Part shown: positions 8,456 to 18,396 of the stretch, piece after piece
Layout of the letters: each line of letters begins with the position of its first letter
Position numbering within the stretch: the stretch's first letter is position 1
Assembly: GCA_019752925.1 (NCBI GenBank)
Contig: JAIELP010000005.1
Coordinates: forward strand, 124,001 to 188,000
DNA length: 64,000 nt
Reading direction: 5' to 3'
Source: a bacterium
GTDB lineage: Bacteria; Bdellovibrionota; Bdellovibrionia; Bdellovibrionales; Bdellovibrionaceae
Notes under the pieces: generated by a model
What the model was told of the DNA's origin: nothing
What the model saw: only the letters and a program-made list of their open reading frames with translations
The model's database searches: none
Translations under genes and position numbers: made by a program

Positions 8456-9178
8456 ATGGCAGTAAATGTGCCTCGCGGCAGTACTCAAAAAAATGTTAAT
8501 GAAGTTGTTTTTTCAAGCATTCAAAATAAAGTTAGAGCTTCAGGAGAGAGTTTAAAATTACTTGATGTTCCTTGCGGTCACGGGGTTTTTGCTAATTTTA
8601 TCAGAGCTCAGTACCCACAATTTAAAGTGGTGGGCATAGATTTGTTTGAAAAACCTGATAATCCCAAGTTTGAATTTCATCAAACGAAAGCTCAGTATTT
8701 TTTACTAGAAAATAAAAATGAGCAATACGATATTATAACCTGCATAAGCGGGATTATGTGTTTCGATGGTGCTGGAGATTTTTTTAATACAATTTACCCA
8801 GCCTTAAACGCTGGCGGCCTATTTGTAGTTACTAACGATAACGTGTTAACGGTGAGAGATCGTATTCACTTCATGATATTTGGGCATCTTAAAAGATTTA
8901 GGCTTTTATACGAAGTTAATGAAGGAAATTGGAATGTAATAATGCCTCAAGGTGTAGGTATGCTATTACAGCGATCAGGTTTCAAAAATATAAAATACCA
9001 ATATACATCTATCTATGTTGAAGACTTTATTTTTCTGCCAATAGCCTTGGTGATTTACCCAATTTTTGTTATTTACTTGTTATTGTTCAAAGGCACAAAA
9101 ACAGCTTCAGAACGATTGAAGTTATTTCCGTTTATGTCACTAATAGCACGGCATTACGTGGTTAGTGCAGAAAAATAA
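8456..9178 (+). CDS. Class I SAM-dependent methyltransferase with C-terminal membrane helix
   Basis: The SAM-binding motif I is LLDVPCGHGVFA, followed by VVGIDLFE (motif II acidic residue) and YDIITCISGIMCF. The order fits a Rossmann-fold class I methyltransferase of the Methyltransf_11/23 kind. Near the C-terminus a hydrophobic stretch (PIALVIYPIFVIYLLLF) predicts a membrane anchor, so a lipid or quinone-like substrate is possible but not shown. The gene is on the opposite strand to the prp genes and splits prpC from prpB-prpD. The ribosome site is AGAGGG. Confidence 0.75.
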   Translation: MAVNVPRGSTQKNVNEVVFSSIQNKVRASGESLKLLDVPCGHGVFANFIRAQYPQFKVVGIDLFEKPDNPKFEFHQTKAQYFLLENKNEQYDIITCISGIMCFDGAGDFFNTIYPALNAGGLFVVTNDNVLTVRDRIHFMIFGHLKRFRLLYEVNEGNWNVIMPQGVGMLLQRSGFKNIKYQYTSIYVEDFIFLPIALVIYPIFVIYLLLFKGTKTASERLKLFPFMSLIARHYVVSAEK

Positions 9179-9189
9179 GTTCAGAAGAT

Positions 9190-10086
9190 TTACAATTTAA
9201 AGTTAAAAATATTTTGATCGAACTGGTTATATTCTTCGTAACCGGTTAAATCGTAAAGCTGCTGACGGGTTTGCATTAGGCTAATAGCATCATTTTGTGA
9301 GCCAGTAGCCTTAATAATATCTAAACCTTTTTCGGTAGCACCCATAGCTAGTCTTAGAGTGGTAACAGGGTAAATAACTAGGTTGTAACCTAAGTTTTCT
9401 AATTCTGTTTTTGTGTAGAGTTTGCCTTTACCGAACTCAGTCATGTTAGCCAGTAAAGGCACTGAAATAGCCTTTCTCATGGCTGCAAATTCTTTTTCGT
9501 CCTGTAAAGCTTCCGGAAAAATCATTTCAGCTCCGGCATCAACATAGGCCTTAGCACGATCGATAGCTTTTTCTAAACCTTCGCTCGCTCGGGCGTCTGT
9601 ACGGGCAATAATTAAAAAATTTGAATCTAGTTTTTTACCATTCGTTGCCGCTTTTACTTTTTTAATCATATCATCAGCGCTAACTAACGATTTATTATCT
9701 AAGTGGCCGCAACGTTTTGGATTCATTTGATCTTCTAGGTGACAGCCCGCTAAGCCCATTTCAATAAATTCTTGAATAGTACGGGTTACGTTCATAGGTT
9801 CGCCCCAACCGGTATCAGCATCGATAATTGAAGGTAGTGAGGTTGTACGCGCAATTTGACGTCCACGCCCGGCCACTTCAGTTAAAGTTGTTAAGCCGAT
9901 GTCCGGGTAACCTAAGTCGTTCGACAACACTGAGCCCGAAATGTAAACGCCATCAAAACCTTTTTTTTCAATCATCATGCTTGTAAGCGGGTTGAATGAA
10001 CCCGGAAACTGCAAAAGCTTTCCGGTTTTAAGTTTATCTCTGAACTGTTTTCTTTTTTCTGCGGGTGTCAGTGTTGGAAATAACAT
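9190..10086 (-). CDS. prpB: 2-methylisocitrate lyase
   Basis: It cleaves 2-methylisocitrate to pyruvate and succinate in the methylcitrate cycle. It belongs to the isocitrate lyase/PEP mutase family. The catalytic motif KRCGH is at residues 124-128, the substrate and Mg site is in IIDADTGWGEP, and ARTDAR follows. The length of 298 is typical for PrpB and rules out full-size isocitrate lyase. It starts directly after the prpD stop codon, so prpD-prpB is a tight two-gene unit. Confidence 0.95.
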   Translation of the reverse strand: MLFPTLTPAEKRKQFRDKLKTGKLLQFPGSFNPLTSMMIEKKGFDGVYISGSVLSNDLGYPDIGLTTLTEVAGRGRQIARTTSLPSIIDADTGWGEPMNVTRTIQEFIEMGLAGCHLEDQMNPKRCGHLDNKSLVSADDMIKKVKAATNGKKLDSNFLIIARTDARASEGLEKAIDRAKAYVDAGAEMIFPEALQDEKEFAAMRKAISVPLLANMTEFGKGKLYTKTELENLGYNLVIYPVTTLRLAMGATEKGLDIIKATGSQNDAISLMQTRQQLYDLTGYEEYNQFDQNIFNFKL

Positions 10087-11595
10087 CTAGAAAATACCTC
10101 TTTGGTCACGTTTGTTGTTAACCAATTTATCGATAGGAATTTGAACGTTTAATTGTTGAATTTCAGCAGCTGTTAATTCAGGTAATCTTTCGCATAAAGA
10201 AATAAAACGGTTACGCTCTTCTTTAGTGATAATGTCAGCAGTTAACATATCAAACTTACGGATGTAGTCCGCGCGTTTGAACGGACGGGCACCTGCTGGA
10301 TGGGCATTGGCTACACCTAACTCATCAACAATTTTTTCACCGTTATTCATGATGATTTCTACACGGCCACCGAAACGTTTTTTGTTCGGGTCCATGTCGT
10401 GGTAAGCTTCAGTCCATTTAGCATCTTCAACAGTTTTAATTTTATGCCATAAACGAACCGTATCAGCACGGTTAGCACGTTCAGGAGAGTACGAATCAAC
10501 GTGGTGCCAAGTGCCATCCTGTAAAGCCACTGCAAAGATGTACATGATCGAGTGATCTAAAGTTTCGCGAGAAGCTTTAGGATCCATTTTTTGCGGATCG
10601 TTTGCACCGGTACCGATTACGTAGTGAGTGTGATGAGAAGTATGGATGATGACTTCTTTGATATCATCAAAGTTAGTGATTTTAGTTTTCATACGAGAAG
10701 CTAAATCGATTAAAGCTTGTGATTGGTATTCAGCCGAATGTTCTTTAGTGTAAGTTTCAAGAATCGCGCGTTTTTCTTCGCCCGGTTCAGGTAGAGTTAC
10801 AGTGTATTGACCATCTTTACCGTCCAGCATGTAAGAAATAACTGAATCTTCACCTTCATAAATCGGAGAAGGAGCACCTTCGCCGCGCATGCAACGGTCA
10901 GCAGCTTCGATAGCTAATTTACCGGCGTGAGCAGGAGCGTAAGCTTTCCAAGAAGAAATTTCGCCTTTACGGGATTGACGAGTTGTAAATGAAACGTGAA
11001 CCGCCTGTTGAATAGCTTGGTAAACCGTTTCAGTCGGTAAACCTAAAAGCGCACCGATACCGCCGGCCTGGGCAGGGGCTAAGTGAGCAATATGATCTTT
11101 TTTATGTTTGTGTAAGCAAATGGCTTTAACTAAATCCACATGGATTTCGTAACCAGCAACAGCGCCACGGATAAAGTCTTTACCAGTTTTACCCATTTGC
11201 TGAGCCACAGCTAAAATAGCCGGAATATTGTCACCAGGGTGAGAGTAATCGGCCGCTAAGAATGTATCATGGTAATCTAATTCACGAACGGCTGTTCCGT
11301 TAGCCCAAGCAGCCCATTCACAAGAAAATTTTTGATCATTAGGCATACCGAACACAGTAGCACCACCGGCACGGGGATGAGCTAAGGCCATTGAACGGGC
11401 AGAAGCTACAGGGTGACGGTTAGCAGCTGCAATCGCAACCGAAGCATTATCGATTACACGGTTAATAATCATATCAATAACATCATCTTTAATCGGAGCA
11501 TTATCGGTACAGATCTCAGCCATTTTCCAAGCCAATTGATCTTTGCGTTCTAATTTTTCTTTTGAAGGGTACACACGTAGTTTGTGTTGGCGCAT
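10087..11595 (-). CDS. prpD: 2-methylcitrate dehydratase (MmgE/PrpD family)
   Basis: It dehydrates 2-methylcitrate to 2-methyl-cis-aconitate. The whole 502-residue frame follows PrpD: NRHPVASARSMALAHPR, RELDYHDTFLAADYSHPGDN, TRQSRKGEISSWKAYAPAHA and the C-terminal DYIRKFDML. The start has AAGGAG six bases upstream. It is the first gene of prpD-prpB. No aconitase (acnB/acnD) or prpE lies in the window, so the hydration step and propionyl-CoA supply must be encoded elsewhere. In a predator this would burn propionyl units from odd-chain lipids and branched amino acids (inference). Confidence 0.95.
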   Translation of the reverse strand: MRQHKLRVYPSKEKLERKDQLAWKMAEICTDNAPIKDDVIDMIINRVIDNASVAIAAANRHPVASARSMALAHPRAGGATVFGMPNDQKFSCEWAAWANGTAVRELDYHDTFLAADYSHPGDNIPAILAVAQQMGKTGKDFIRGAVAGYEIHVDLVKAICLHKHKKDHIAHLAPAQAGGIGALLGLPTETVYQAIQQAVHVSFTTRQSRKGEISSWKAYAPAHAGKLAIEAADRCMRGEGAPSPIYEGEDSVISYMLDGKDGQYTVTLPEPGEEKRAILETYTKEHSAEYQSQALIDLASRMKTKITNFDDIKEVIIHTSHHTHYVIGTGANDPQKMDPKASRETLDHSIMYIFAVALQDGTWHHVDSYSPERANRADTVRLWHKIKTVEDAKWTEAYHDMDPNKKRFGGRVEIIMNNGEKIVDELGVANAHPAGARPFKRADYIRKFDMLTADIITKEERNRFISLCERLPELTAAEIQQLNVQIPIDKLVNNKRDQRGIF

Positions 11596-11650
11596 AAGTT
11601 CTCCTTAGTTTTATTAAAAAATAAAATGTAATAAGCCTATAGAAATTAGC

Positions 11651-14434
11651 TTAGAAAACGCCTATGGACAAATGAAATGCGCCGTCGGATTCGCCTGCCT
11701 TTTTAAGCAGCTTATGGGCATATTCTAGATTTAATGGGCCGACTGGAGTGTTGTATCTGATGCCGATTCCTACGGCGTCGCGCCAACTATCTACGAGCTT
11801 AACACCTTCGATACGAACACGTCCGCCATCGTAGAAGAGCGCACCCATTAGGTCGTATTTAACGCTTAATGGGAAGCGCACTTCTGATTTAACCAGCTCG
11901 AAAGTTGAGCTGGTGTTAAATCTGTACGAGGCGCCTAGTTCATTCTGTGTAGAAGGGAAGAATTCTGTTGATGAGAAACCTCTTATCGTAGTGCGGCCAC
12001 CTAAGGTGAAGCCTCTTTTATCAAATGGAATACCCTCTGTTTTAACTGGATCAATATCCTGAATATATCCGCCGCGTAAAGACTGAACAAATACAAAGCC
12101 AGTGTCTTTATAAGGGAAATAGAAAGTGGTTTGACCGATAACACGGTAGAAATCATCGATATTGTTGTTACCTAAAGACTCGGCTGCATACTCTAGACTT
12201 AGGCGGCTGAAGCTACCTTTGGTCGGATTAAATAAATTATCACGGTAATCAACGTCAATTGTAGGACCGAAAGAGCCGATTACAATACTTTCGCTGGTGT
12301 AGCCGTATTTAGTTTCGTCTTCCGGTGTGATGCCATGATCTTTAAATGTTGAAACGGTATATGAAAGTACGCCGGTAACATGCGAAGAGTAATCCTGCTC
12401 GATCGAAAATACAGCCGTATTAGCTTCAGTTACTTTGTTAATTAATATATCCGCAATAGTATTAGAGCGTGTAGCACTGGTTCTAAATCTTGCGCATGTT
12501 TCAAAAAGATAAGGTAAAACAAAACCAAGAGTATGTTTTTGTTCCAGATAACGTATAGATGCAAAATTATAATTTAATTCTGAACGTAACGATAGACCTA
12601 TTCCCCAACCATCAAAATTACGATAGGCAATACCGGCATAGCCATGTAAGGTGCCTTCATTTTCATCTGTCAAACCTACACCTAGTACTTTTACACCAGG
12701 GTCGCGTTCTGCAACTTTAACAACGACCGTTCTCAGCGCCACGTCAGTATCTTTTTCCAGTGTAGAAATCTCCACAGAATTAAAATGTCCGGTTCTTTGC
12801 AAACGCGAAATAGATTCTTCAATTTTTGCAGGAGTTAGCAGATCATTTACTTTGAAATCAAGCTCGATCAAAATTAACTTATCTTTTGTTCGGGTGTTAC
12901 CTTCAATCAAAATAGATTGGACTTCAACTTTAGGTCCTTCCTTTATTTTGAATTTAAGATCGGCTAATGAGTTATTCTCGGTGTAACTAATCAAATCTGT
13001 TTCTTCATTTAGAAGTTTATACTCAATATATCCAAGATTTTCATAATACTTGCGTATATTCAGGAGACTTTGTTCCAGCTGAATGAGGCTCAGGCTTTGT
13101 CCGATTTGTAAATTGGTTGCCTGTTTGAGGTTTTCAAGATTGGACGGACTTACGCCTTCATGCTGTATGCTGGCTATGTGAACCTGTTGGCCTTCCTCGA
13201 TTTGAATGACAACGACACCCTGCGAAGGGTTTTCTCTCGAAGTAGAAACAAATAAACGGCTCATTTTTGCATTTACAAAACCTTCGTTCTGCAAAAATAT
13301 AAGTAAATTCTTGGCGGCTAATTCAACATCCTCTTTTAAATAAACCTTATCTTGAACTTTTGCCGACGCAAGGTCGTAAAACTTCTTTTTATAAAAAGAT
13401 TCATCTCGCGAGAGTTGTCCGGTAATCTGTAGGTCATCAATAGTCGTACGAGGGCCTTCTTCGACGTTTAAATATAAGAAGATACGTCCATTCTTTTTGT
13501 TTTCATAGAACGGTATATTAACATGAGGAAAACCTTCAGAAATATAAAAAGCTTTTAATTTTTCAGTCAGATCAGAGCCTATGTTCTGGTCTTTCGATTG
13601 ATATGTTTCCAGTTTCAGAACATCTTCTTCAAGGTAAGTGTGTTCAAACTGTTTGGTATTAATAACCTCAACATAGTAGCGCTGTGCAGGTTTAAGTTTA
13701 AACATCAAACGGGCGGTTAGGTCATTAGCAGCAAAAATAATTTGTGGGGAGGGCACTTGGGTCAAATAGTAACCTTGAATACTCAATTGTTTACGCAATT
13801 CAGCCGAAACCTTATTGATTGTTTCCTGATTAACAGTGGCTGCGCGGAATTTGCGTTGAAGACGTTTCTGAATATCCTTTTGAATAGATAAAATATCTAA
13901 GCCATCTACAACAACATCCGTAAGCTCAGTCATTTCTTTTCTGATAACGTAAATATAAACATTTTTTGAAATTGTTGATTCAGATTTGATTTCATATTTT
14001 ACCTGAGCCGAGCGGTAGCCCATTTCACGGTAAAAATCTGCTAATTTTTCAGTGCCAGCCTTTAATATTTCTTCATCCAGAATATTAGTTGGGTTTAATC
14101 CCATGAGTGCAAGAGCTTCAGATTCTGTTGTATCAAATAAATCTTCAAATTTAATTTCTTTAACTTCGGGTGAAATTTCACCAACCAAAGCTAATTCGTT
14201 AGTATTGTCGACTTTGACTATTTTTAGACTATTAAAGTTAAAACTGTCGTCCAGTTTTTTCAAAATAAAATTAAGGTCTTCGGTTCCAAGGTCTTTTCGA
14301 GAAATTTCAGGAGTGGTTTTAATTATTTTGGTTGCAATATCCGGTGGCCAGTCTTTTAAATTAACGGAATACTTTTCAGCTGCAGTAGCTACAAACGAAA
14401 TAAAAATAAAGCTTAAAAAAATGAATATCCTCAT
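11651..14434 (-). CDS. tamA: BamA/TamA-family outer-membrane translocase subunit with about six POTRA domains
   Basis: This is an outer-membrane protein of the Omp85 superfamily, expected to work with TamB in envelope assembly or lipid transport. A signal peptide ends near residue 19. POTRA-like repeats start at about residues 91, 172, 252, 330, 418 and 503 (for example VEVQSILIEGNTRT). The barrel begins near 590 and carries the Omp85 signature TIRGFS and a terminal Phe. Enterobacterial TamA has three POTRAs and BamA five, so six is unusual. The start overlaps the tamB stop by four bases, which is the reason for calling it TamA rather than BamA. Confidence 0.85.
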   Translation of the reverse strand: MRIFIFLSFIFISFVATAAEKYSVNLKDWPPDIATKIIKTTPEISRKDLGTEDLNFILKKLDDSFNFNSLKIVKVDNTNELALVGEISPEVKEIKFEDLFDTTESEALALMGLNPTNILDEEILKAGTEKLADFYREMGYRSAQVKYEIKSESTISKNVYIYVIRKEMTELTDVVVDGLDILSIQKDIQKRLQRKFRAATVNQETINKVSAELRKQLSIQGYYLTQVPSPQIIFAANDLTARLMFKLKPAQRYYVEVINTKQFEHTYLEEDVLKLETYQSKDQNIGSDLTEKLKAFYISEGFPHVNIPFYENKKNGRIFLYLNVEEGPRTTIDDLQITGQLSRDESFYKKKFYDLASAKVQDKVYLKEDVELAAKNLLIFLQNEGFVNAKMSRLFVSTSRENPSQGVVVIQIEEGQQVHIASIQHEGVSPSNLENLKQATNLQIGQSLSLIQLEQSLLNIRKYYENLGYIEYKLLNEETDLISYTENNSLADLKFKIKEGPKVEVQSILIEGNTRTKDKLILIELDFKVNDLLTPAKIEESISRLQRTGHFNSVEISTLEKDTDVALRTVVVKVAERDPGVKVLGVGLTDENEGTLHGYAGIAYRNFDGWGIGLSLRSELNYNFASIRYLEQKHTLGFVLPYLFETCARFRTSATRSNTIADILINKVTEANTAVFSIEQDYSSHVTGVLSYTVSTFKDHGITPEDETKYGYTSESIVIGSFGPTIDVDYRDNLFNPTKGSFSRLSLEYAAESLGNNNIDDFYRVIGQTTFYFPYKDTGFVFVQSLRGGYIQDIDPVKTEGIPFDKRGFTLGGRTTIRGFSSTEFFPSTQNELGASYRFNTSSTFELVKSEVRFPLSVKYDLMGALFYDGGRVRIEGVKLVDSWRDAVGIGIRYNTPVGPLNLEYAHKLLKKAGESDGAFHLSIGVF

Positions 14435-17400
14435 TTAAATTCGTCCCTGTACTCTAGATCTACACCAAGAACACCCTTACTGTTGTTGGTGTTTGTAATC
14501 TGGTCCTGCTGAATCGTATCTTTATTCTGGTAATTGAATATACCGGACATGTTTTTATTGAAAATATACTGTAATTTAAATTCCTGATTTTGATCGTTGC
14601 CAGTAAACGGCTTAGAATAAGAGGCATTAACTCTGTTAGATATTTTTTTGCTCACAACAACTTTTGGTACGGCGATATTTTTGGTACTGTCTACTGAGGG
14701 TGCCAATTGCACTGTTAGACCGAATTTTTCCTGAATTTTTTTATTAAGCTTAGATTGGTTGCTGATAGCGGCTAACACTTCAAGGCCGGTTTGCTTTTGC
14801 TGGGTTTCCGAGCTTAAGTTTTGATCCGTCTGCGAAGTTACACCAAGAGCAAGAAGTGAGAAGATTTCATTTTCAGCCAGAGGAGGCTGACTTGTTGGTT
14901 TGATAGAAAGGTTTTTAGCCGGGCCCTGCACTAATAAATTGATGTCGTAATCCGACACGCGCGAATTTGCGGATATATAAACCATAGGGTTAATTTCTTT
15001 AGATTGTAAAAAATTAATTGAGGCCGTTTGAATATCAAATGGTTTGTCTTTAAAAATTAATTTTGAACCGCGGGTGATGTCTATTTTGCCTTTTATGATC
15101 GGCAGTTCTGGTGACCCACTGATATTAAGTGCTCCAGTAGCTTCTCCCTCAAGCAACTGATTACGGATAATAATACCGCGTGAAAGATCGACGTTGATAT
15201 CGAGTTTAAGCGAAGGAGTCATCTGCTCAATTTGTTGTGGTGGCAAGAAGTTGCTAGCACGTAAAGTTTGACCTTTGCTTTCATCTGCTTCAAAGTTTTT
15301 TTCTACAAGCCCGTGTGAAACCTTGTAATCAACTTTTAATGTGTAAGGAAGCCAGTTGCCACTGAACTGCACAGTAGCCTTACCGGCAGTTAAGATTTGA
15401 TCCGGAAAGTTAAGCTCAACATTGTCGGCTACCGCTCTTAGGTTAACCTGAATATTCTTGCTGCCTTGGATGTCGATATGGCCAATGCCGGTTACGTCAC
15501 TTTGTCCTAATTGACCGGTAATATCATTCAAAAATATTTTTGATTTTGAAAACTCAATAGGGGTATTGATGTTTTCGATAGGTTGCGGAAAACCTTTCAT
15601 CGCAACCAATCCGTCTGTTAACTCTCCTTCGCCAAAAAGCTCAAAAGAGTTTTCTCTGAATACTATTTGACTGTCCACAACCAGATTTCCGGCCAAAGCC
15701 TGTGCAAACGGTACCAAAAAATGAAACATACGAAGTTGTAAATCTGCCGTTACATTAAAGCGCAAATTGCTCGGAGAGTTGTTGGTCAGTTTAACATTCA
15801 GGTAAGTATCATCGCCTTTAAGATTGATCGCATCCATTTGCGAAATCCCGCTTTTAAATATTACGCTTGCGGGTTTTTGTAGTTTAATTGCCTGTGAACC
15901 TCTTTGTAATACAAAGTCCGTAAGTTTAATGAAACCTTGTGTTGTAGAAATATTACGAGTACGTGAGCTTAGATCAATTTCAGCACTCAATCTAGAATAG
16001 AAATCACTGCCAGGCTGAGGAATTGAAATCAAGGGTAACAAGAAAAGCGGATTCAAATCACTAATCAGAACTTTAGCAGAGAAAGGATCATTTTCTTTCC
16101 ATGGCCATGAAACATCGGATTGAATCTGTCTTCCGAAAAACTGTCCGTTGAAATTAAAATAATTTTTATCAATTGTAAAACGCCCTTGAGAGTTAGGGTA
16201 TTCCACTTTGTCGTAAGAAACCTGTTTTAAAGTAAAGTTGGCAGAAAGCTCAGGCTCATTGATAGTACCTTTAACCTGTCCTTCAGCATAACCTATTCCA
16301 GCTATTGCAGGTGCGTATTCAATAACATGATCTACTTCTTCAATTAAAAACGGATTGGCGCGGATTTTTAAGTTAAACACAGGGTCTTTTGAGGTAGTAT
16401 TAATATGACCGTCAACTAAGATATCGGATTTGGCTTTTCGTAAGCGTACATTTTTAAAATTAATTTTTTCGCCATCGGCTTCTAGATTTAAATTGAGATG
16501 ATCAAATTTTTCAGCAGCAATCGTACCATTTTGCAGATCAGCTTTTAACGTGTAGTTGAGCTTCCAGAAGTCAAAAGGGCCGTTAATATCAGCTTCGGCT
16601 TTTCCTGAACCTGTTAGTTCAAAAGGAAGCTCAAATTTTTTATTCAAGATAGACATTATATCTTCGCCCTGAATAGCGCCGGATTTAAAGTTACCACTTA
16701 GAATAGAGTCGCTAAAATTAAAATGTAGAAGGCCTGCAATTTCTGATTTACCTATTTGAGCAATTAAATTATTAAAGCGTAACTGAGTATTTTTGTATTC
16801 AAGTGCTGAGCTGAAATTTCCTAAACGGAAACTATCTATTTCAGCATTGGTCATTGAGACGTTAGCATTAATTATTCCGTGAGAACTGTCGCCTGAAGTA
16901 GTGCCTTTAATTTTAAGAAGGCCTTTCATGTTGAGATCCGCTAGCGACTCCACATCGTTGAAGTCGAGCTTTTCGCTTTCGAAGTTCAGATTAAAGCCTT
17001 GCTTGAAATCAACGCTTCCTGAGCTGCTGCCTATTGAAGAGCCCACTTGTAACTGGCTCTCGTAAGTCATGCCGCCTGTGCTGAAATGCGCGCTGCCGTT
17101 AACCTGCGCCTTTTTAAGTTTTACAATATGAAATGTATCTTTAAGATCGGGCTTAACCCAAATGTCTTTAAGTGAGGTATCGACAGAACAGTTGGCAAGC
17201 GGGTTTGGGTGAGCAGAGCCTTCACAGCGTGCTTCACCAGTTGCCAGCAAGCCTGCAGGAATATCATTTAGTCCTAAAGATACAAAAAGTTTTTGCAAAT
17301 CAAAGCTTTCAATTTGAATACGGGTTGAAAAATTGTGAGGAGCGCGTAAAGCAATACTTGTGTTTTTTAAAAGTATATTACCAGAAGGGTGCTCTAAGTT

Positions 17401-18396
17401 AATTTCTGTCAGGTTGAGTTGATTTTTTTTAATGTCGCCATCAATTTTTGCCTGGCCAAGTTTGAAGTGATCCAGGGCAACTTTAGAAGTCTTTAAATTA
17501 AATGAACCCGTTATGTTCGAAGCTGAGTCAAAATCAAAATCACCACTGGACTGAAGAGTTCCAGAAATAAAAGGAGTGCGGTTTTTTTGCGGGAATAAGC
17601 TAAGCCCTAACGTTCTGATGTCTTCGAGGTTTACGTAGCTTTGAAATTCGATACTTCCTTCAGGTACTAGTAAGTTCTGCAAATTTTTTAGATGGGCTTT
17701 GACTTCCAGTTTAGAGCCCAGTGTGTTCAGTTGAAGATGACTTAGTTTAAGATCGGTCGGCGTAAGTGAGGCGCTGAGGTCTAAGTCTATGGCAGCTGTG
17801 TCTTTTTGGTTCTGGGTAAACTCTAAATTAATTTTTTCGGCATTGGTTGTAAGTTCATTTTTTTTATTAGCGACAGTTAATTGCTGGATCTGAACGCTTA
17901 CGACTACATCAGGATTTTTGTTTTTTAATTTTAAATTGGAATCGTAAACAAATACACGGCTCACCGGTATTATTTTTAAATATTTAAAAATGTCTTCAAC
18001 CGGTATTTTGAAATTTTCATTTTTATCTGAACTGTCATCTTTTTTTATTTCATAGGTCCATGTTGCTGTATCGATGATAACTTTAGACAAATTAAGGCGC
18101 CCTATAATTAGGTCAAAAATATCTAACTGGCCGCTGGCTGTGCTCACATTTAGGGGTTCAAAGCTATTATCTTTAAATTCAACTTTTAAACCATGGGCAA
18201 TAAGCTGCAGTTTTAGAAGTGAAAGATCAATACTTTCAACAGATAAGTGGACGACTTTTTGAGCCGAGTTAATATGCGGGATTTGTGCCGTAATAAACTC
18301 GATAACCTTAGGTTTAATTAATTGGATCCACAGAAGCGCAACTAAGCCCAGTACAATAAACGGAGTAACGATAAGACTTATGCGCTTTGCTTTCAT
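14431..18396 (-). CDS. tamB: TamB/DUF490-family translocation and assembly module protein
   Basis: This very long protein (about 1321 residues) has one N-terminal membrane helix (ISLIVTPFIVLGLVALLWI). An extended beta-rich body typical of AsmA/TamB lipid-bridge proteins follows. The C-terminal DUF490 motif is present (ENEIFSLLALGVTSQ), followed by a region with KFGLTVQLAPSVD. It should span the periplasm and contact TamA. The start at 18396 makes a TGATG coupling with the upstream gene and has GGA nearby. An in-frame ATG at 18411 is a poorer alternative. Such proteins are now linked to phospholipid transport to the outer membrane. Confidence 0.9.
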   Translation of the reverse strand: MKAKRISLIVTPFIVLGLVALLWIQLIKPKVIEFITAQIPHINSAQKVVHLSVESIDLSLLKLQLIAHGLKVEFKDNSFEPLNVSTASGQLDIFDLIIGRLNLSKVIIDTATWTYEIKKDDSSDKNENFKIPVEDIFKYLKIIPVSRVFVYDSNLKLKNKNPDVVVSVQIQQLTVANKKNELTTNAEKINLEFTQNQKDTAAIDLDLSASLTPTDLKLSHLQLNTLGSKLEVKAHLKNLQNLLVPEGSIEFQSYVNLEDIRTLGLSLFPQKNRTPFISGTLQSSGDFDFDSASNITGSFNLKTSKVALDHFKLGQAKIDGDIKKNQLNLTEINLEHPSGNILLKNTSIALRAPHNFSTRIQIESFDLQKLFVSLGLNDIPAGLLATGEARCEGSAHPNPLANCSVDTSLKDIWVKPDLKDTFHIVKLKKAQVNGSAHFSTGGMTYESQLQVGSSIGSSSGSVDFKQGFNLNFESEKLDFNDVESLADLNMKGLLKIKGTTSGDSSHGIINANVSMTNAEIDSFRLGNFSSALEYKNTQLRFNNLIAQIGKSEIAGLLHFNFSDSILSGNFKSGAIQGEDIMSILNKKFELPFELTGSGKAEADINGPFDFWKLNYTLKADLQNGTIAAEKFDHLNLNLEADGEKINFKNVRLRKAKSDILVDGHINTTSKDPVFNLKIRANPFLIEEVDHVIEYAPAIAGIGYAEGQVKGTINEPELSANFTLKQVSYDKVEYPNSQGRFTIDKNYFNFNGQFFGRQIQSDVSWPWKENDPFSAKVLISDLNPLFLLPLISIPQPGSDFYSRLSAEIDLSSRTRNISTTQGFIKLTDFVLQRGSQAIKLQKPASVIFKSGISQMDAINLKGDDTYLNVKLTNNSPSNLRFNVTADLQLRMFHFLVPFAQALAGNLVVDSQIVFRENSFELFGEGELTDGLVAMKGFPQPIENINTPIEFSKSKIFLNDITGQLGQSDVTGIGHIDIQGSKNIQVNLRAVADNVELNFPDQILTAGKATVQFSGNWLPYTLKVDYKVSHGLVEKNFEADESKGQTLRASNFLPPQQIEQMTPSLKLDINVDLSRGIIIRNQLLEGEATGALNISGSPELPIIKGKIDITRGSKLIFKDKPFDIQTASINFLQSKEINPMVYISANSRVSDYDINLLVQGPAKNLSIKPTSQPPLAENEIFSLLALGVTSQTDQNLSSETQQKQTGLEVLAAISNQSKLNKKIQEKFGLTVQLAPSVDSTKNIAVPKVVVSKKISNRVNASYSKPFTGNDQNQEFKLQYIFNKNMSGIFNYQNKDTIQQDQITNTNNSKGVLGVDLEYRDEFK

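Noticed and set aside
12651-12986. Open frame opposite tamA (and similar frames opposite tamA/tamB, uvrA and others)
   Set aside because: Serine-rich translations with no ribosome site, lying fully inside strong genes: shadows of the real reading frames.
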